Shown in pieces: positions 1 through 41,739 of a DNA stretch of 64,000 nucleotides. The stretch comes from Coenobita brevimanus (lineage: Eukaryota > Arthropoda > Malacostraca > Decapoda > Coenobitidae). The position numbers were made by a program, and so were the translations under genes. Position 1 is the stretch's first letter; each line of letters starts with the position of its first letter. Below the pieces are notes generated by a model that did no database searches, was not told the DNA's origin, and worked only from the letters and a program-made list of their open reading frames with translations. The stretch covers positions 50,926,194 to 50,990,193 of the forward strand of contig CM064669.1 of assembly GCA_032717465.1 (NCBI GenBank). Reading direction: 5' to 3'.

Positions 1-79
1 TTCCCCTCCCTAACACTTCTCCCCTCATCTGGTAAATTCCTCTTCTTTCCTCCTCTATTCCTCTTCTCCTCCCCACACA

Positions 80-139
<60 letters not shown>

Positions 140-360
140 CCTAACAATCTTCTGCATCTCACCCTTCTTCTTCTTCCCTCTCCTCCTTCTCCTCCTCTCC
201 CCCACCCCTTCTCCCCCCTCCCTCCTCCTCCTCCTCCTCCTCTCCCCCACCCCCTCCCCCTCCTCCCCTCACCTACGGTACGAATGGCAATACACAATGA
301 CAAAATCTTACCTGCCCCCACACCACACTACCGTACCTGTTTTCTGGGCCACATTATTAC

Positions 361-438
<78 letters not shown>

Positions 439-818
439 GGGAAAACACATAACCTACTTGGGGGAGTTAATTATAGGATGGGGGAGAGAGAATTATTAAA
501 AGGAAAAATGAGAGAGAGAGAGAGAGGACAATTATGAAGACTGAGAGAATTTTGGAGAGACAGACGAACAGTGGATAAAGAGATTCAACACTTCATTTAC
601 CACACCACACCACACCACACCACACCACACCACACTACAGCACACCCTATCGCACCACACCTCACACATACTGAACATCACACCATACCACCCCACCCCA
701 CACCACACCTCACACATACTGAACATCACACCATACCACCCCACACCACACCACACCAAACCATACCATACTACCCCACACCACCATCACACCTTCCCTA
801 CACCACCCAGTATCTATC

Positions 819-857
<39 letters not shown>

Positions 858-965
858 ACAACCACGAGTCCTTAACAATCTGCAAGACACACAGGAGTCC
901 ACATCAGTCAACTTTCATCAAAAATCTTTTTATTTTCGCCATTTTTCCTTCCATTATTCACTCTC

Positions 966-1033
<68 letters not shown>

Positions 1034-1140
1034 TATTTGGCAGCTATCTATATGAGGTTAAAAATATATTCAAGTAGTTTTACACACAACTTTATCTTTG
1101 GTATATGATTAGGTATGTGCCTGGTTTCATCTCTCGTATA
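1..1140. repeat. Microsatellite cluster, no gene
   Basis: CT array (85-136), GT then GA arrays (362-438), CACAC pentanucleotides (599-650), a 48-bp tandem duplication (about 660-755), AC (821-858) and GT (967-1031). Open frames across it are repeat translations. No gene is recognised. Confidence 0.9.
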
Positions 1141-1149
1141 TGAGAAAGG

Positions 1150-1556
1150 AGGTGTAAGTTGAGGGGATGGTGAGTGAGAGACTAACTAGGAGAGTGTGAG
1201 TGAGATGGAGAGGGAGAGAGGGAGGAGGAGGCCGAGGATGAGATGGAGGGATGGAGTGGAGAGGTATATAAGAGAGGGGGGTGTAAGTTGGAGGGTTGAT
1301 GAATGAGAGACTAACTAGGAATGTATGTGAGTGAAGTGGAGGGGGAGAGGGAGGAGGAGGCCGAGGAAGAGATGGAGGGATGGAGTGGAGAGGTATATAA
1401 GTGAGGGGGGATGTAAGCTGAGGGAAGGAGCGCGAAATGGCAGGGGACAGGGTGACATGAAGGCAATTTGTTTGTGGCCACCCCTTACGGGATTAAAGCG
1501 TCTGGCTACAGATAGAGAGACAGACAGACACATAGGCAGACAGAAAGATACCCGGT
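1150..1556 (+). mobile_element. LINE 3'-end fragment, tandemly duplicated, with GACA/GATA tail
   Basis: This is family B, the 3' end of a non-LTR retrotransposon. A stretch of about 128 bp is duplicated (GTGTAAGTTG near 1152 and 1280). The second copy continues through GGCCACCCCTTACGGGATTA to CTGG and a tail of GACA and GATA tetranucleotides. The frame matches PRKRWRDGVERYIS, the C-terminal end of an ORF2 protein, but is broken. Confidence 0.75.
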
Positions 1557-1855
1557 AGATAGATAGACAGACAGATAGACAGACATACTTCCAAACACAC
1601 ACGTTTATCTTTGGAAACGCGTCGTACTGAAGGGGTTAATGAAGGGAATATCTTATCCTTGCACTTCAGTATTTTTTTTCCTGTGCAGGGATATGTCGAC
1701 TGAACGCAAGAATAATAAAATAAAAATGTCGCTGTAGTAAAATGATGTAGTTTAAAATGTGTGTAACTAGGGAACACGACCGCTATACTCTATTCCCTTT
1801 AAGGTGGCGTAAAATTGACATCTCTCTATCTTCAATGATGAGCTATAACGGATGA

Positions 1856-2080
1856 TTAACACTCGAATAAAGTGCTGGTCACGAAGAAGTGCTGCGGAAA
1901 GAATTTAGAGCTACAGCACTGTCGTTACTTAAATACAGAACTGTGGTAAGAGATTAATAGCAGGATATGATGCTAGTCACGAAGAAGTGTTATGAAAGGG
2001 GAGCAAAGCTATTGTCTTTCTCTTCCACTGAGCAATGTGAAATAAGCAGAAAAAGGACGAAAATCTCCACCAAGTTGCAT
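1856..2080 (+). repeat. Interspersed repeat family E, two copies in tandem
   Basis: GTCACGAAGAAGTG occurs at about 1879 and 1977, each followed by a variant of GGAAAG...TAGAGCTACAGCA. The second copy continues to TGAAATAAGCAGAAAAAGGA. Other copies lie near 11640, 14190, 22560 and 46650. Confidence 0.7.
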
Positions 2081-2085
2081 ATATC

Positions 2086-2400
2086 TATAGCCAGACGTCT
2101 CAATCCAGTAAGGGGTGGCCACAAACAAATCGCCTCCATGTCGCCCTGTCCCCAGCCATTTCGCTGCCCTCCCCTCCAGCTGATATCCCCGTCTCTCATA
2201 ATACCTCTCTACTCCATCCCTCCATCTCATCCTCGGTGTTCCCCTCCCTCTCCCCCCATCCACCTCACTCACATACACTCTCCTTGTTAATATCTCACTC
2301 TCCATCCACCTATAAACCTCTCTATTCCATCCTTCCATCTCATCCTTGGTCTCTCCCTCCCTCCCTACCTCCATCGCCATGTTAAAGTGAAAAGAAACGA
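2086..2400 (-). mobile_element. LINE 3'-end fragment (family B)
   Basis: On the minus strand this encodes RRVYVSEVDGGRGRGTPRMR and WRDGVERYYERR, then the shared GGCCACCCCTTACTGGATT tail. 5'-truncated; no intact reverse transcriptase. Confidence 0.8.
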
Positions 2401-2480
2401 GGGATTTTGACGAAGACGAAGAAAGAAATAAGTCACTGATAATCACAGGCTTTCTTGAGACCGACCACACGGCAGTATTA

Positions 2481-2565
<85 letters not shown>

Positions 2566-2569
<4 letters not shown>

Positions 2570-2896
2570 ACTGTCAAATATTCAAAACAAAACCACAAGA
2601 TATGCAGAATACGGCAAACCTTCACACAAATATATACAAACACACTGAACCCTCCCAGACAAGACAAAAAAACATGTAAACATATATGTGTGTGTTTAGG
2701 CTTGCATGGGGTAATACATATTCAGGTGTTTATCATAGCCAGGTAAACATCAGTCTAGTTTCTGTGGGGTAAACATAATAAAAATAACTTGTTTACGAAA
2801 GATAACCCACTATTAACCCTATTTACTGCTTCAGAGACTTGTTGTGTTTATTGATATGACGAAAACTAGAATATGTAACTTAAATTTGGGTTAGAT

Positions 2897-2936
<40 letters not shown>

Positions 2937-3235
2937 AACTGCAAAATACAAACTTGTGAATTACCTATGACACCAATAGCCAAGAGGCCTTCCATTAATA
3001 ATCATGAATTTTCTAACATCACCAACATCCATTTATCTGGTATTACAACATAACTAAACATTTACAAAAATTAACCTAAACATCAACGATACATTATCAA
3101 AAATCACTGGACACGGGAATAATTATCATGATGCCGATAATTACCAACATTTTATCATAATTATACTTTGTTTTCATCTGACGAGATCCGTAACTCATTT
3201 TCTGGCTGATGGCTAAGTGTAAACAGGGTAGAGGG
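2566..3235. other. Non-genic stretch
   Basis: Follows a GT/GA compound array (2483-2565). It contains one GA array (2899-2934) and otherwise unremarkable A+T-rich sequence. No gene is recognised. Confidence 0.6.
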
Positions 3236-3360
3236 AAGTCTGACTGGTAATCAAGGAGACTGATTCCTTACTCACAACCAAAGCATTACCGGTATCAAAT
3301 TCATACAACCACAGCTTAGCCTTTGAAATGTGAGTGCTTCAGTTCCCTCAGATGAAAACA
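3236..3360 (+). repeat. Interspersed repeat family D, copy 1
   Basis: CTGACTGGTAATCAAGGAGACTC-like start and CAGTTCCCTCAGATGAAAAC end, about 125 bp. Further copies near 8118, 21550 and 39670 share ACCAAGGAGACTCATTC. Confidence 0.6.
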
Positions 3361-3480
3361 AATAGGATATAGAGTATATGAGTAAACGTACCTTATGTTG
3401 CTGTGGCCTACGTGGAGTAAACAAGCTTGGAAAAACACTTGCAGTCACTTCACAAGGCACAATTAACTGAAGACATGTTT

Positions 3481-4194
3481 ACAGTCCCGCCGTCTGAAGG
3501 AAACGCCTAACACCTCTTCCTTTCCATTGTATTTCTGCATATGGAGCTTACGTAATTGCTTCTATGTAATCTGTGTCAATAATACAAAGGAACAAATATG
3601 ATACAAGAGAGTAGTAAGGTGTTGTATGCAAAATAAATCTCAAAGGAAGAGGCGCCAGTAAGCTTCCCAGGCCAAAGAGAATCGAGATTATGCGCCTAAA
3701 ATGTCAACAAAAGTTCGCATTTCGATATAATTTTTTACAAAATATTTAATTTTCCTTTGCAAATTTTGCATTTCCAGTAAAAATTAATATTCTTTTTAAG
3801 GCGGAAATTAACATCAAGCTGTCGTCATAGTTCTCACAATGATAAATCAAATATTTTACAAAAATCACATCGGAATGTGAAGGTTTGTTGACAGTGACGG
3901 AAAGCCTCGCCAGTCAAGGGTTCTCTGCGGGTAAGTCTATATATAAACGTACGTCTTTGATCTAGAGTCATAACTGCCAGCCTAGTGAAAAGATCTGACC
4001 TGCGACATGTAACTTACCCTACTAACACTTCCCTGGGTGAACAGACACGGGCGACATTGCTTGTGCTTTCCTCAACACTAATAACGCTGGCCATGGGTGA
4101 AGCTGACACAATGACGGTCATCAGATAGCCATAGGCCTAGCTTGGTTGGGGTGTCATTCTAGATATTTGGTTCACATCACATATCCTACATGAA
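3481..4194. other. Non-genic stretch
   Basis: Mixed-composition sequence with no microsatellite and no convincing frame. I see nothing identifiable in it. Confidence 0.5.
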
Positions 4195-4455
4195 ATGTTT
4201 CCATCCTTACATCCATTATCCAATCCTCCTTTGTCCTGTCATGACCCATCAGGAGCGCAGGGGGCCGGGGCTAGGCTACTTAACACCGACATTTAGGCGA
4301 GGGTGACCAGCCTCACGCTTCTTGAGTAGCATTACGTAGGCAACAAACCCCAACCATTCCTCAGAAGTAGACATTTATGGACCTCATCCAACTGCAATAC
4401 CTTTCCCCACTAGACCACGAGGAGTCACCTGGCTATATGGTTACCACCTAGCACA
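4195..4455 (+). repeat. Interspersed repeat family A, copy 1
   Basis: About 250 bp, diverged: GGGCCGGGGCTAGGCTACTT, GACATTTAGGCGAGGGTGAC and a TATGGTTACCACCTAGCAC end. Other copies are near 8913, 37560, 48155 and 60635. Confidence 0.7.
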
Positions 4456-4519
4456 GTAAAGAAAGAAACCACGTAGCATGCACTACATCGTGTGAGTGAA
4501 TGATGAATGCCCCATCTAC

Positions 4520-6100
4520 CACACTGAAGAATAATAACTGATAAAGCACCGATGTATATAACAGTGTCATGATACGCCGCTACCCAGTACTTTGGCAGAT
4601 TTTTCATTTGTGTGCTTGAAAATAGAGTTACAGTCTGTTATCGTGTCGGCTCTATTTTTACCAGTTTCATTTTAACCACCTCATAGAAAACATGGAACAC
4701 AGTAATATTAACCGTAAACTAAAGGAAATAGACACCGCATTCCGTATATGTTTTGCTTCTTGACTCCCTGATCAAGTAACCTCTTCATTTTACTTACCTC
4801 TGTATACAACGACTAACAATCATTCCCACATGTCGAGGGGTGGCAGCAATAAAATGTTTGAGAGTTCTGTCCCCGGTAGAGGGTCAGACGATGAGAAACC
4901 ACTGCTGAGTTAAAGAAAATCGTCTGGTGGGAGCAAGAATGAAATAACTTAGATCATCATTACCATTATCATCATCATTATTATTATCATCATCTTCATC
5001 ATAAACAACACCTACAGCCCAGGGACCTTTCGTCAGAGCTTAAAATCATTTGACGATACCCAAAATAAAATGAAACACACGTAACCAGGCAGAAGTAATG
5101 AATTAAAACAGGCTCCAGAAAAAATCCTTCAGAAGATGCAAATTTATTGATATTTCTGCACAGTTATATTTCAAGAGACATTTGAATTTTCAGTTTTATC
5201 CAGTTCATTTATATAGAGGCATTCATTTTGGCACTTGAACAGGAATGCATGTGAAAGAGAGAGAGAGAGAGAGAGTGTGGAGGAGGGGGAGAGTTACGCC
5301 TGATCCCTCACAACCTCGCAGTATCCCTTCAGCTCCTCTTGGTCACACCTGGTCGTTTGGTCTCTGCAACACTCTTCCTGTACGTTGGTAAAGCGACCTG
5401 AGCGACGGAAACGGCTCCTAATGACACTCAGGGCGGTTTTACGTTCTAGCAACACATCCTGCAACGTAAAGAACACTGCAGTACACCCCGCAACACCCCC
5501 TTACAACACACCATGGCACACCGCACATTACTCCCTGCATACTACCCAGCCACACTCACGGCCACCTTATGTTAAAGTAGTACAATCTAAAACAGTACAC
5601 CCAGCAAAACAAACAATACACCTTGCAGCTAACACGCATCTCAGTGCACAATACACTTCACCTCATCACATCACATCACACCACCACACTCAGCAACCTA
5701 CAGCACAATACATCTTGCCACGCACCACGCCACACCACGAAATACACCCCCCCCCCCCACACCACACACACACAAACCTGCAGGGTAGGGGAGGACGGCT
5801 GGGAGTCTAGGTCGAGGTGGGTCATGTTTGGGAGGGTAATGGATCTGCCGGCTGGAAAAAACAAGCAATTAAATAAGTGAATAAGGATAAATAAAATAAA
5901 ATAAATAAATTTATATATAAATAAATGTCATTTTCAGTATTAATTCTTTTGTGATGCTATGATTACGCTAGCGAGAATATATCCACAAAAAATACAAAAG
6001 AAATAGAGAGAATATGCGAGAACGAATACTAAGCTAGAGATGGGTACATGAATTAAAGACATGTAGTAACTTGATATTTAACCCCTTCAGTATGATTACA
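4520..6100. other. Non-genic stretch
   Basis: It holds a GA array near 5258-5275, CA-rich sequence with CACAC pieces (5460-5770) and a C run at 5747-5758. The open frames here follow the CA repeat and are not convincing. No gene is recognised. Confidence 0.55.
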
Positions 6101-6119
6101 AGTGTTATTTTGTATTCTT

Positions 6120-6121
<2 letters not shown>

Positions 6122-6185
<64 letters not shown>
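6122..6185. repeat. AC microsatellite
   Basis: An uninterrupted AC array of about 64 bp; a second one of about 63 bp lies at 6493-6555. Confidence 0.97.
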
Positions 6186-6188
<3 letters not shown>

Positions 6189-6490
6189 CTCTCTGTGAGC
6201 TGTAATGAGGGCGGTAGGTTCGACACACACACTCCAAGGACTCCAGCAAAGTTCCGCAGTTTATTTCGCAGTTTTGGCCAGCACTCCGCTCGCAGTAACC
6301 AAGGATGACGAGGACCTGGAGTAGCTGAAGTGGAGAGTAAGTGGACTGGAGTAAGTGGAGAGCAAGTGGACTGGCGTAGCTGGAGTGGAGAGGAGTTGGT
6401 TGTGATTATGAGAGTGGTTGTGGACAGTGGTAGGATACGTCAACTTTCCCCTGTCTCTCCTTCTGTCTCCCATCCCTCTATCCCTTACTT

Positions 6491-6555
<65 letters not shown>

Positions 6556-6556
<1 letters not shown>

Positions 6557-7640
6557 CTCAAAGTTAGGATACACATGTGATGAGGTTGTCTACCGTGGTG
6601 CTCACGTCCACTTACTGCCTGATGTGAAGCCAAATGGCCAAGGTATTAAGTAAAGTATTTCCACATTCACACAAGACGACTATATGTGCATCCTTACTTT
6701 TGAACGTAACTGTACAGTAAGGAAACTCCGTGGTGGCGGGAAAAACATGATTACTTAAAGAAAAAGGAGATCAAAACAATACTGACAGATCCTTGCATCA
6801 CACACACCTCTAATGCAAGGACGGCTAAAATGACGATGCGTTTTGAATTTGAGAAAAAAGTCTTAATTATTTGGACATTTGGTCTGTGAAAGCACTTAGA
6901 GGTCATTAAATATACGAATAAACGAGCAAGAAAAACAGAAGACTGAAAGGTAAGAGAAAGATGATAAATTATGACTATGGACGCAAATCAGAGTGAGAAG
7001 GAAAGAATAATAAGAATTGGGATCGTGGAAACAACAGAGGATAACGAAGAGCCGGCAATGGGAAGTAGGAAGAAGGAATTGGGGGTTGAATATTAGTACC
7101 ATGACAAACAGAGGAAAAAAATGAAGCGAGAAGAAGGAAGTACCAAGTAGCAAACATTATATACTCACCATCTTCAGTAGATTCGAGAGCAGCATCTTGG
7201 AATGTTGAGGTGTTGGCCGAAATAAGTGTTGTGTGTCTTTAAGATGAAGGAAGTGGCAGTAGATAAAGTTAAGTTAAAGGAATTGGTAGCGTAATTTCCG
7301 GATAAAAGTGTCAAAGTGGTGAGGGGGATCAAGTTGTAAGTGCAATTGGAAGTAGGTCAGGTGGAGAGATAGACCAAGAAAAGATGTTAATTGCTGGAGA
7401 AGGTTAACTCAAAGGAAGTGTATTTATCGGCAGGTAATCAAGTGGTGTGTGACTGTGAGACGTAGTTAAGTGGAGAAACAAACCAGGTAACGTTGCGAGG
7501 AAAAGTGTTCGTGTGAGTGTGTGTGTATAGAGAGAGAGAGACTGGGAGGTGTGCCACAGGGTATAAGTGTTGGGACCTACAGTGTTTTGGCGCACCTGCA
7601 GGGGTAGTGAGGTCCCCTGGCTTGTTATATACCCAATCCC
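6556..7640. other. Non-genic stretch
   Basis: No gene, long simple repeat or recognised mobile element apart from a short GA run near 7533. Confidence 0.5.
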
Positions 7641-8100
7641 AGGTTTACCCCTCTCCCCCCACTCCCCCCTCCCTTTTGCTGCACTTAGGAACAATCAGCC
7701 CCCTTGCCTTTCAGTCCCTCTCTCCCCCTCACCTCTCTCCATTTCTCCTCCTCCTCCCCTCTCTCCATTTCCCCCTCCCCCTCCCCTCTCTCCATTTCCC
7801 CCTCCCCCTCTTCTCTCTCCCTTCCCCTCTCCCTCACTCCCTCCCCCCTTCTGCTACGCTTAGAAACAGTCAAACCCCTTACTATTCAGCTCTCCCCCAC
7901 CCGTTCTTTCTCATTCAACACCCCCTTCCTCCTTCACTCATTCAGTACCCCTTCCCCACAGTGTACACTGTGCCCTTCCCCATCCCCCATTCAACCTCCC
8001 CCCTATCCTCTTTGTATTCAACTTCCCTCTCCTCCCCCTTCCCACTTGTCACATCAGAGCCCCCCTCCCCCCTGCTCTTGATATAACTACTCTGCCCACT
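7641..8100. repeat. C/T-rich low-complexity tract
   Basis: Almost pure pyrimidine on the plus strand. The part at 7730-7815 is a short minisatellite of about 28 bp (CTCTCTCCATTTCCCCCTCC). The long open frames here are proline/serine/leucine translations of the tract. Confidence 0.8.
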
Positions 8101-8117
8101 AGAAATAGCCCTTTAGT

Positions 8118-8215
8118 GAGACTGGAGGGCTTGATTTGACTAGTAACCAAGGAGACTCATTCGTACCTCATAAACAAGTCTGGTCGAATTTCATGATTGT
8201 GGTTACTCCTGAAGA
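8118..8215 (+). repeat. Interspersed repeat family D, copy 2
   Basis: GACTAGTAACCAAGGAGACT followed by CATTCGTACCTCATA. A CT array begins just after it, at 8231. Confidence 0.6.
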
Positions 8216-8223
8216 TGCCCCAT

Positions 8224-8277
<54 letters not shown>

Positions 8278-8424
8278 CACTGACATCCAGAGGTCAGCAC
8301 TAACAAGCTCTGGGTCAACGATATGACATCAAAACAAATGTAGCACCATTGTTCAGGCATGGGGTGGTAACAGCGTCTCCTTGGTTACTAGTGCCTGTTT
8401 TGGTTGTACATTCTGGTTACATGT

Positions 8425-8492
8425 GGTTGACTGTAGTAACAGTTGTAGTAGTAGTAGTAGTAGTGGTGGTGGTGGTGGTGGTGGTGGTGGTG

Positions 8493-8527
<35 letters not shown>

Positions 8528-8655
8528 TGTTGTTGTAGGGGTGGTAGTTGTAGCAGTATTAGTAGCAGTAGTTGTAATAGTAGTAGTAGCAGTAGTAGTA
8601 GTACCATGGTGGTTGTTCTTCTGCTCTTGCAGCAATAGTAATAGTAATAGTAGTG
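8425..8655. repeat. GTA/GTG trinucleotide array
   Basis: About 230 bp of GTA, GTG and GTT triplets, purest at 8462-8530. All three plus frames are long and open (poly-Val, poly-Ser/Gly) because the unit lacks stops. Confidence 0.95.
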
Positions 8656-8912
8656 GCACCTCCAGGCTCATCTAAATGTTAATGTGAACCCAGTGGATTG
8701 CAGGCTAGTTTTGCTCTTCTTCCCCACCCCACGATGTTTTTTTTTTGAGAGAGAGAGAGAGAGAGAGAGAGGGGGAAGGGGAGAGGCTGATCCACTACTA
8801 GGTCATTTTGTGCTACCACATGAAGGCATCCATCTCCATCATCATAGTAGAATTATTGTTGTTACTGCTAAATCATTTTATTTGTTTAAGAGATTTTTAA
8901 AATGGAAATGTT

Positions 8913-9412
8913 CCCTCTATCCATCATCCAATTCTACATTGCCCCATGAAGAGCGTAGGAGCCTGGGGCTAGGCAAGTTGGTCCTGACATTTAAGATGAG
9001 AGTGACCTGCCTTACTCATCCCTGAGTGGCATTACATGAGCAATAACCCCAACTCCTTGGATATAAACCTTCACCGGCTCAATCCAATTGGAGTGCCGCA
9101 ATTACCCACTAAATCACCAGGCGCCATAATTTGGTTACTGTATATGGTTACCACCCAGCATAGTAAATGGTTTCCTGATGTACAGGAAACCATTTGGCTT
9201 GTCACGTAGTGTAGTCACCCATAGTCAGAAGAAGAGGAAAGAATGAAGGAAAGAAAGACAGAAGAGACAGAGTAAAGTCACCCGTAGGCAGAAGGAAGAG
9301 GAAAGAATAAAGTAAAGACAACAGACGAAGGAAGGAAGAGAGGAAAGGACAGTCACCCGAGGGCAGCACTACATCGAGTGAGTGGATGGTGAGCACCCCC
9401 ACCTACCTCCTG
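8913..9412 (+). repeat. Interspersed repeat family A, copy 2, with CACTACATCGAGTGAG module
   Basis: It contains GCCTGGGGCTAGGCAAGTTG, GACATTTAAGATGAGAGTGA and TATGGTTACCACCCAGCATA. About 200 bp later comes GCACTACATCGAGTGAGTGG, a module also seen near 4480, 20730 (inverted), 31420, 43370 (inverted) and 54610 (inverted). Confidence 0.7.
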
Positions 9413-9416
9413 TCTA

Positions 9417-9450
<34 letters not shown>

Positions 9451-9501
9451 TTAAATCCTTATGGGTCATAATATAAGGTGTAACGAAAAATAATGTCTTG
9501 C

Positions 9502-9520
9502 TTTATTTTGTATTTTTATT
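9502..9520 (-). terminator. Polyadenylation signals for FSTL1
   Basis: Two minus-strand AATAAA hexamers (9520-9515 and 9507-9502), 13 nt apart, are the last ones before sequence returns to mixed composition. They mark the likely end of the FSTL1 transcript. Confidence 0.4.
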
Positions 9521-9689
9521 GTGTAATTTCCATCAGTAAGTCTCAAAATACTCACATATGTATAGAAAAATACTGGAATTACTCTCTGTTCAAAAAAGAG
9601 ATCTTGCTCACTAAAAATCTTCACTAAAGAATTAGTTTTAGAAAATGCTCAGCTCATGCATAAAATAAAAAACAGTAAATCTAAACTAT

Positions 9690-10200
9690 GACGAGGCGAT
9701 TAAATGGCTATAAATAGAAGTGAGTAGCGGAAAATTATTAAACCAAAACAAAGACTAATAAAAAAATGATATACAAATAAATCTTGTTGAAGTTAGAAAA
9801 CAGTTTTTTCTGAACTGGCTTAAAATTAAGAATAAAACTTGTGACACAAAGGCAATGGAAAAATATAAATAAAAATAAAACTGTGGTTAAAAAGATCTAC
9901 GGTAAAGTTTTTTCTTAAATGACTGAATATAAAAAAACATTAGGGATGAAAACTAATACAGATATAAAATTAAGATAAAACTGTGATTAAATAGCTATAT
10001 ATTAAATAGGTATGTATTGTTTTTTAATATAGTTTTTCTGAACCAACGATATATGAAAAGAAAAAAATCAGGGCTCAAAACTAATATATATGAATGAAAA
10101 TTGTTAAATAGTTATACAATAAAGTTTTTTCTGAACTGACAGTATGTGCAAAGAGAAAAATTTGGTTTTAAACTGACCAAAAAAAAAATCTCAGGGTTTA
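9690..10200. repeat. Degenerate repeat of about 110 bp
   Basis: The motif GTTTTTTCTGAACTG or a close variant recurs at 9803, 9907, 10032 and 10124. It is followed each time by A-rich sequence, and in most units by AAACTAATA or ATAAAACTGTG-like blocks. Spacing of 92-125 bp suggests an old tandem array with indels inside the FSTL1 3' region. Confidence 0.5.
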
Positions 10201-10280
10201 ATATAGCTAAAGCATATTAACTGCATCTAAAAGGCAAATTAATAATGGCCTAAATTAACACTAAATATAGCTAGATTAAA

Positions 10281-10430
10281 AAATTATATGTGAAAATATA
10301 GTAAGAGGATAAAATCATTCATTAAAATACAATAAAGTAAAAAATTATTCATGAAAATACAGTTACAGTAAAAATTATTCATGACAATACAGTTAAAGAA
10401 AAAATTATTCATGAAAATACAATTAGAGTC
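10281..10430. repeat. 30-bp AT-rich minisatellite
   Basis: Five units in 30-bp register start at 10281, 10311, 10341, 10371 and 10401. The last four share the core AAAATTATTCATGAAAATAC and the first is more diverged. They lie in the probable FSTL1 3' UTR. There are no spacers, so it is not a CRISPR-like array. Confidence 0.8.
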
Positions 10431-10772
10431 AAGAATTATAAAGTACATGCAACAATTATACACTGCTTATAATAAATTTAATAATTAAAAAAAACTGGTT
10501 AGTTATTTCAAAAGCCTATTTTTATCGTCCATTAAAAATACATAATAAAAAAGATATATAATGTTAAGATTACAGTGTAGTTCAGAAAGACATCAGCTAC
10601 AGTCAGCTACTGTACAAAAATATTATAGACCACTGGCTGCAAAGATTGGTGGACATTGATGGATTTTTAATTGGTAAATAGATTCAGTCTATTTCAGTAG
10701 TTATAAAAATAAAATGGTTTTAGAAAAGGTTAGGAAAGGAAGTGATGTACCTCAAATAATATTTAAAATTGT

Positions 10773-10813
<41 letters not shown>

Positions 10814-11033
10814 CTCGTCAAGCTGGTATGGATCAATAATTACATCACACTGATTTCAAAAGCAGATAGAAAAATATGTTATATTGATTATATTTTTCAA
10901 CCCTCACAGCAGTTAAAAAAAAAAAAATCATTAACAAGGAGCTAATAAATGCAAAGAAAAAAAAGTCTGCTAAAATGGAAGTTTAAAAAATGCAAAGAAT
11001 AATAATGGCAGTAAAATCAAAGAGGAATTTAAA

Positions 11034-22983
<11,950 letters not shown>

Positions 22984-24083
22984 GGTGGTGATGCTGCTTC
23001 AGTGTTGCCAGTTCAAATTTTTAAATGTCGCCGGAGTGTCCAGTCACCTGCAGGCGAAAACAGGTAAAAAGTCGAGAAGTACAAACAGAAACACAAGTAT
23101 TTCCCTAAAGTTGGGCGAATACATGGCGGAAAAATCGAACCATCTGAAACACGCACTAGTATAGATGGAGTTTTCATTGTATTTCGTCAGTTGTAAATTT
23201 CCTTGAGATATATACCGGAGTAAATGTCTATCTATCTATCTATCTATATACCTAGGCTGCTTCCCCCAAGGAAAGGGAGGTAGCCGAGACAGGACGACAC
23301 ACTCCCCATTTACTCATCCATTCAAACACATTCATTCGCACGTTAGCCCCACCACAGCGCTCTTAAACAACTGCCATTCCTCCTCCACGCTGCCATTTTC
23401 CCGATCTTTCACTGAGTATATGTGGGAGTAACAATTTCTCAGAGGTGGATTTGTGGAGGAGGGAGGGCCTGCCTACGTATATACAGAACCCTTGTAGAAA
23501 AGAATGACCACCATCCACATCCCCCGGATCGTTTGGCTGTGGGATAAGTCCAGGTCAAGAGAACAGATTCACAGAATGTTCTCTTGGCCTTGGGATAAGT
23601 GACATGGAGGTGTATAGTACGTCAGAGGACTGCTGGGCCTCAGGGAAGGACTGTGCGCGCCTATGCGTAGAGATGGTAAAAAAAAAATGTTTACTGACGA
23701 AGGAAACTCTGACCAGGGCTAAAATTGCCATCTTTCCACCTTGAATGCTGGGTGTTAAAGCCCGACGGCCCTTTGTCTAGGCCGCCCCTCACAGAATGCG
23801 GCGTTGAACAATAGACTTGCGTGGTGTTTCATAATGGGTCACGTAGCAAAAGAGGCAAAATGACCAGAGATCCTTACCTCACTTAAAATGACAGGTGGCA
23901 AAATATAGAGCCTTCCAATCCTGCTTTTGCGATGCTGATTTGTCTCTGCTAAAGTTTGCAATGTAGATTCGGAATCCAGGCGACTATGGAGTGTGTTTCG
24001 TCTATAGTGCCACCACTGCAGACGAAAATTGGGTTGAGAAGGTAGATTGTAGGCGTGATATTTTACTGAGGGCGCTGGGAATA

Positions 24084-24101
24084 AATGGGTGGCTGCGGGT
24101 G
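24084..24101 (+). promoter_or_regulatory. Short uORF in the SH3BP5 5' leader
   Basis: ATG GGT GGC TGC GGG TGA (five codons plus stop) lies out of frame and ends 9 nt before the main ATG. If included in the mRNA it could reduce or modulate initiation. The transcript start is not known. Confidence 0.4.
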
Positions 24102-24110
24102 AGAGGCACC

Positions 24111-41739
<17,629 letters not shown>

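Larger units (their letters stand above)
9485..11033 (-). other. FSTL1: Probable FSTL1 3' UTR with internal AT-rich tandem repeats
   Basis: An A+T-rich stretch with no open frame lies directly after the FSTL1 stop. Minus-strand AATAAA signals occur at 9520-9515 and 9507-9502, so cleavage near 9485 would give a 3' UTR of about 1.5 kb. It contains an ATA triplet array (10773-10813), a 30-bp tandem repeat (10281-10430) and degenerate repeats of about 110 bp (about 9700-10200). The extent is inferred from signals only. Confidence 0.5.

Noticed and set aside
571..1077. 168-codon open frame on the plus strand
   Set aside because: It consists of CACAC, AC and GT repeats; no domain or splice context.
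7517..8086. 189-codon Pro/Ser/Leu-rich open frame
   Set aside because: It follows a pyrimidine-rich tract; overlapping frames are equally open.
8349..8675. Long open frames of poly-Val, poly-Ser/Gly, poly-Thr
   Set aside because: They are translations of a GTA/GTG triplet microsatellite and open in several frames at once.
10281..10430. CRISPR array
   Set aside because: The 30-bp units are directly adjacent with no spacers, in a eukaryotic genome.
23018..23025. TATA box for FSTL1 (TTTAAAAA)
   Set aside because: It lies at -42 to -35 from the proposed start, too far upstream.
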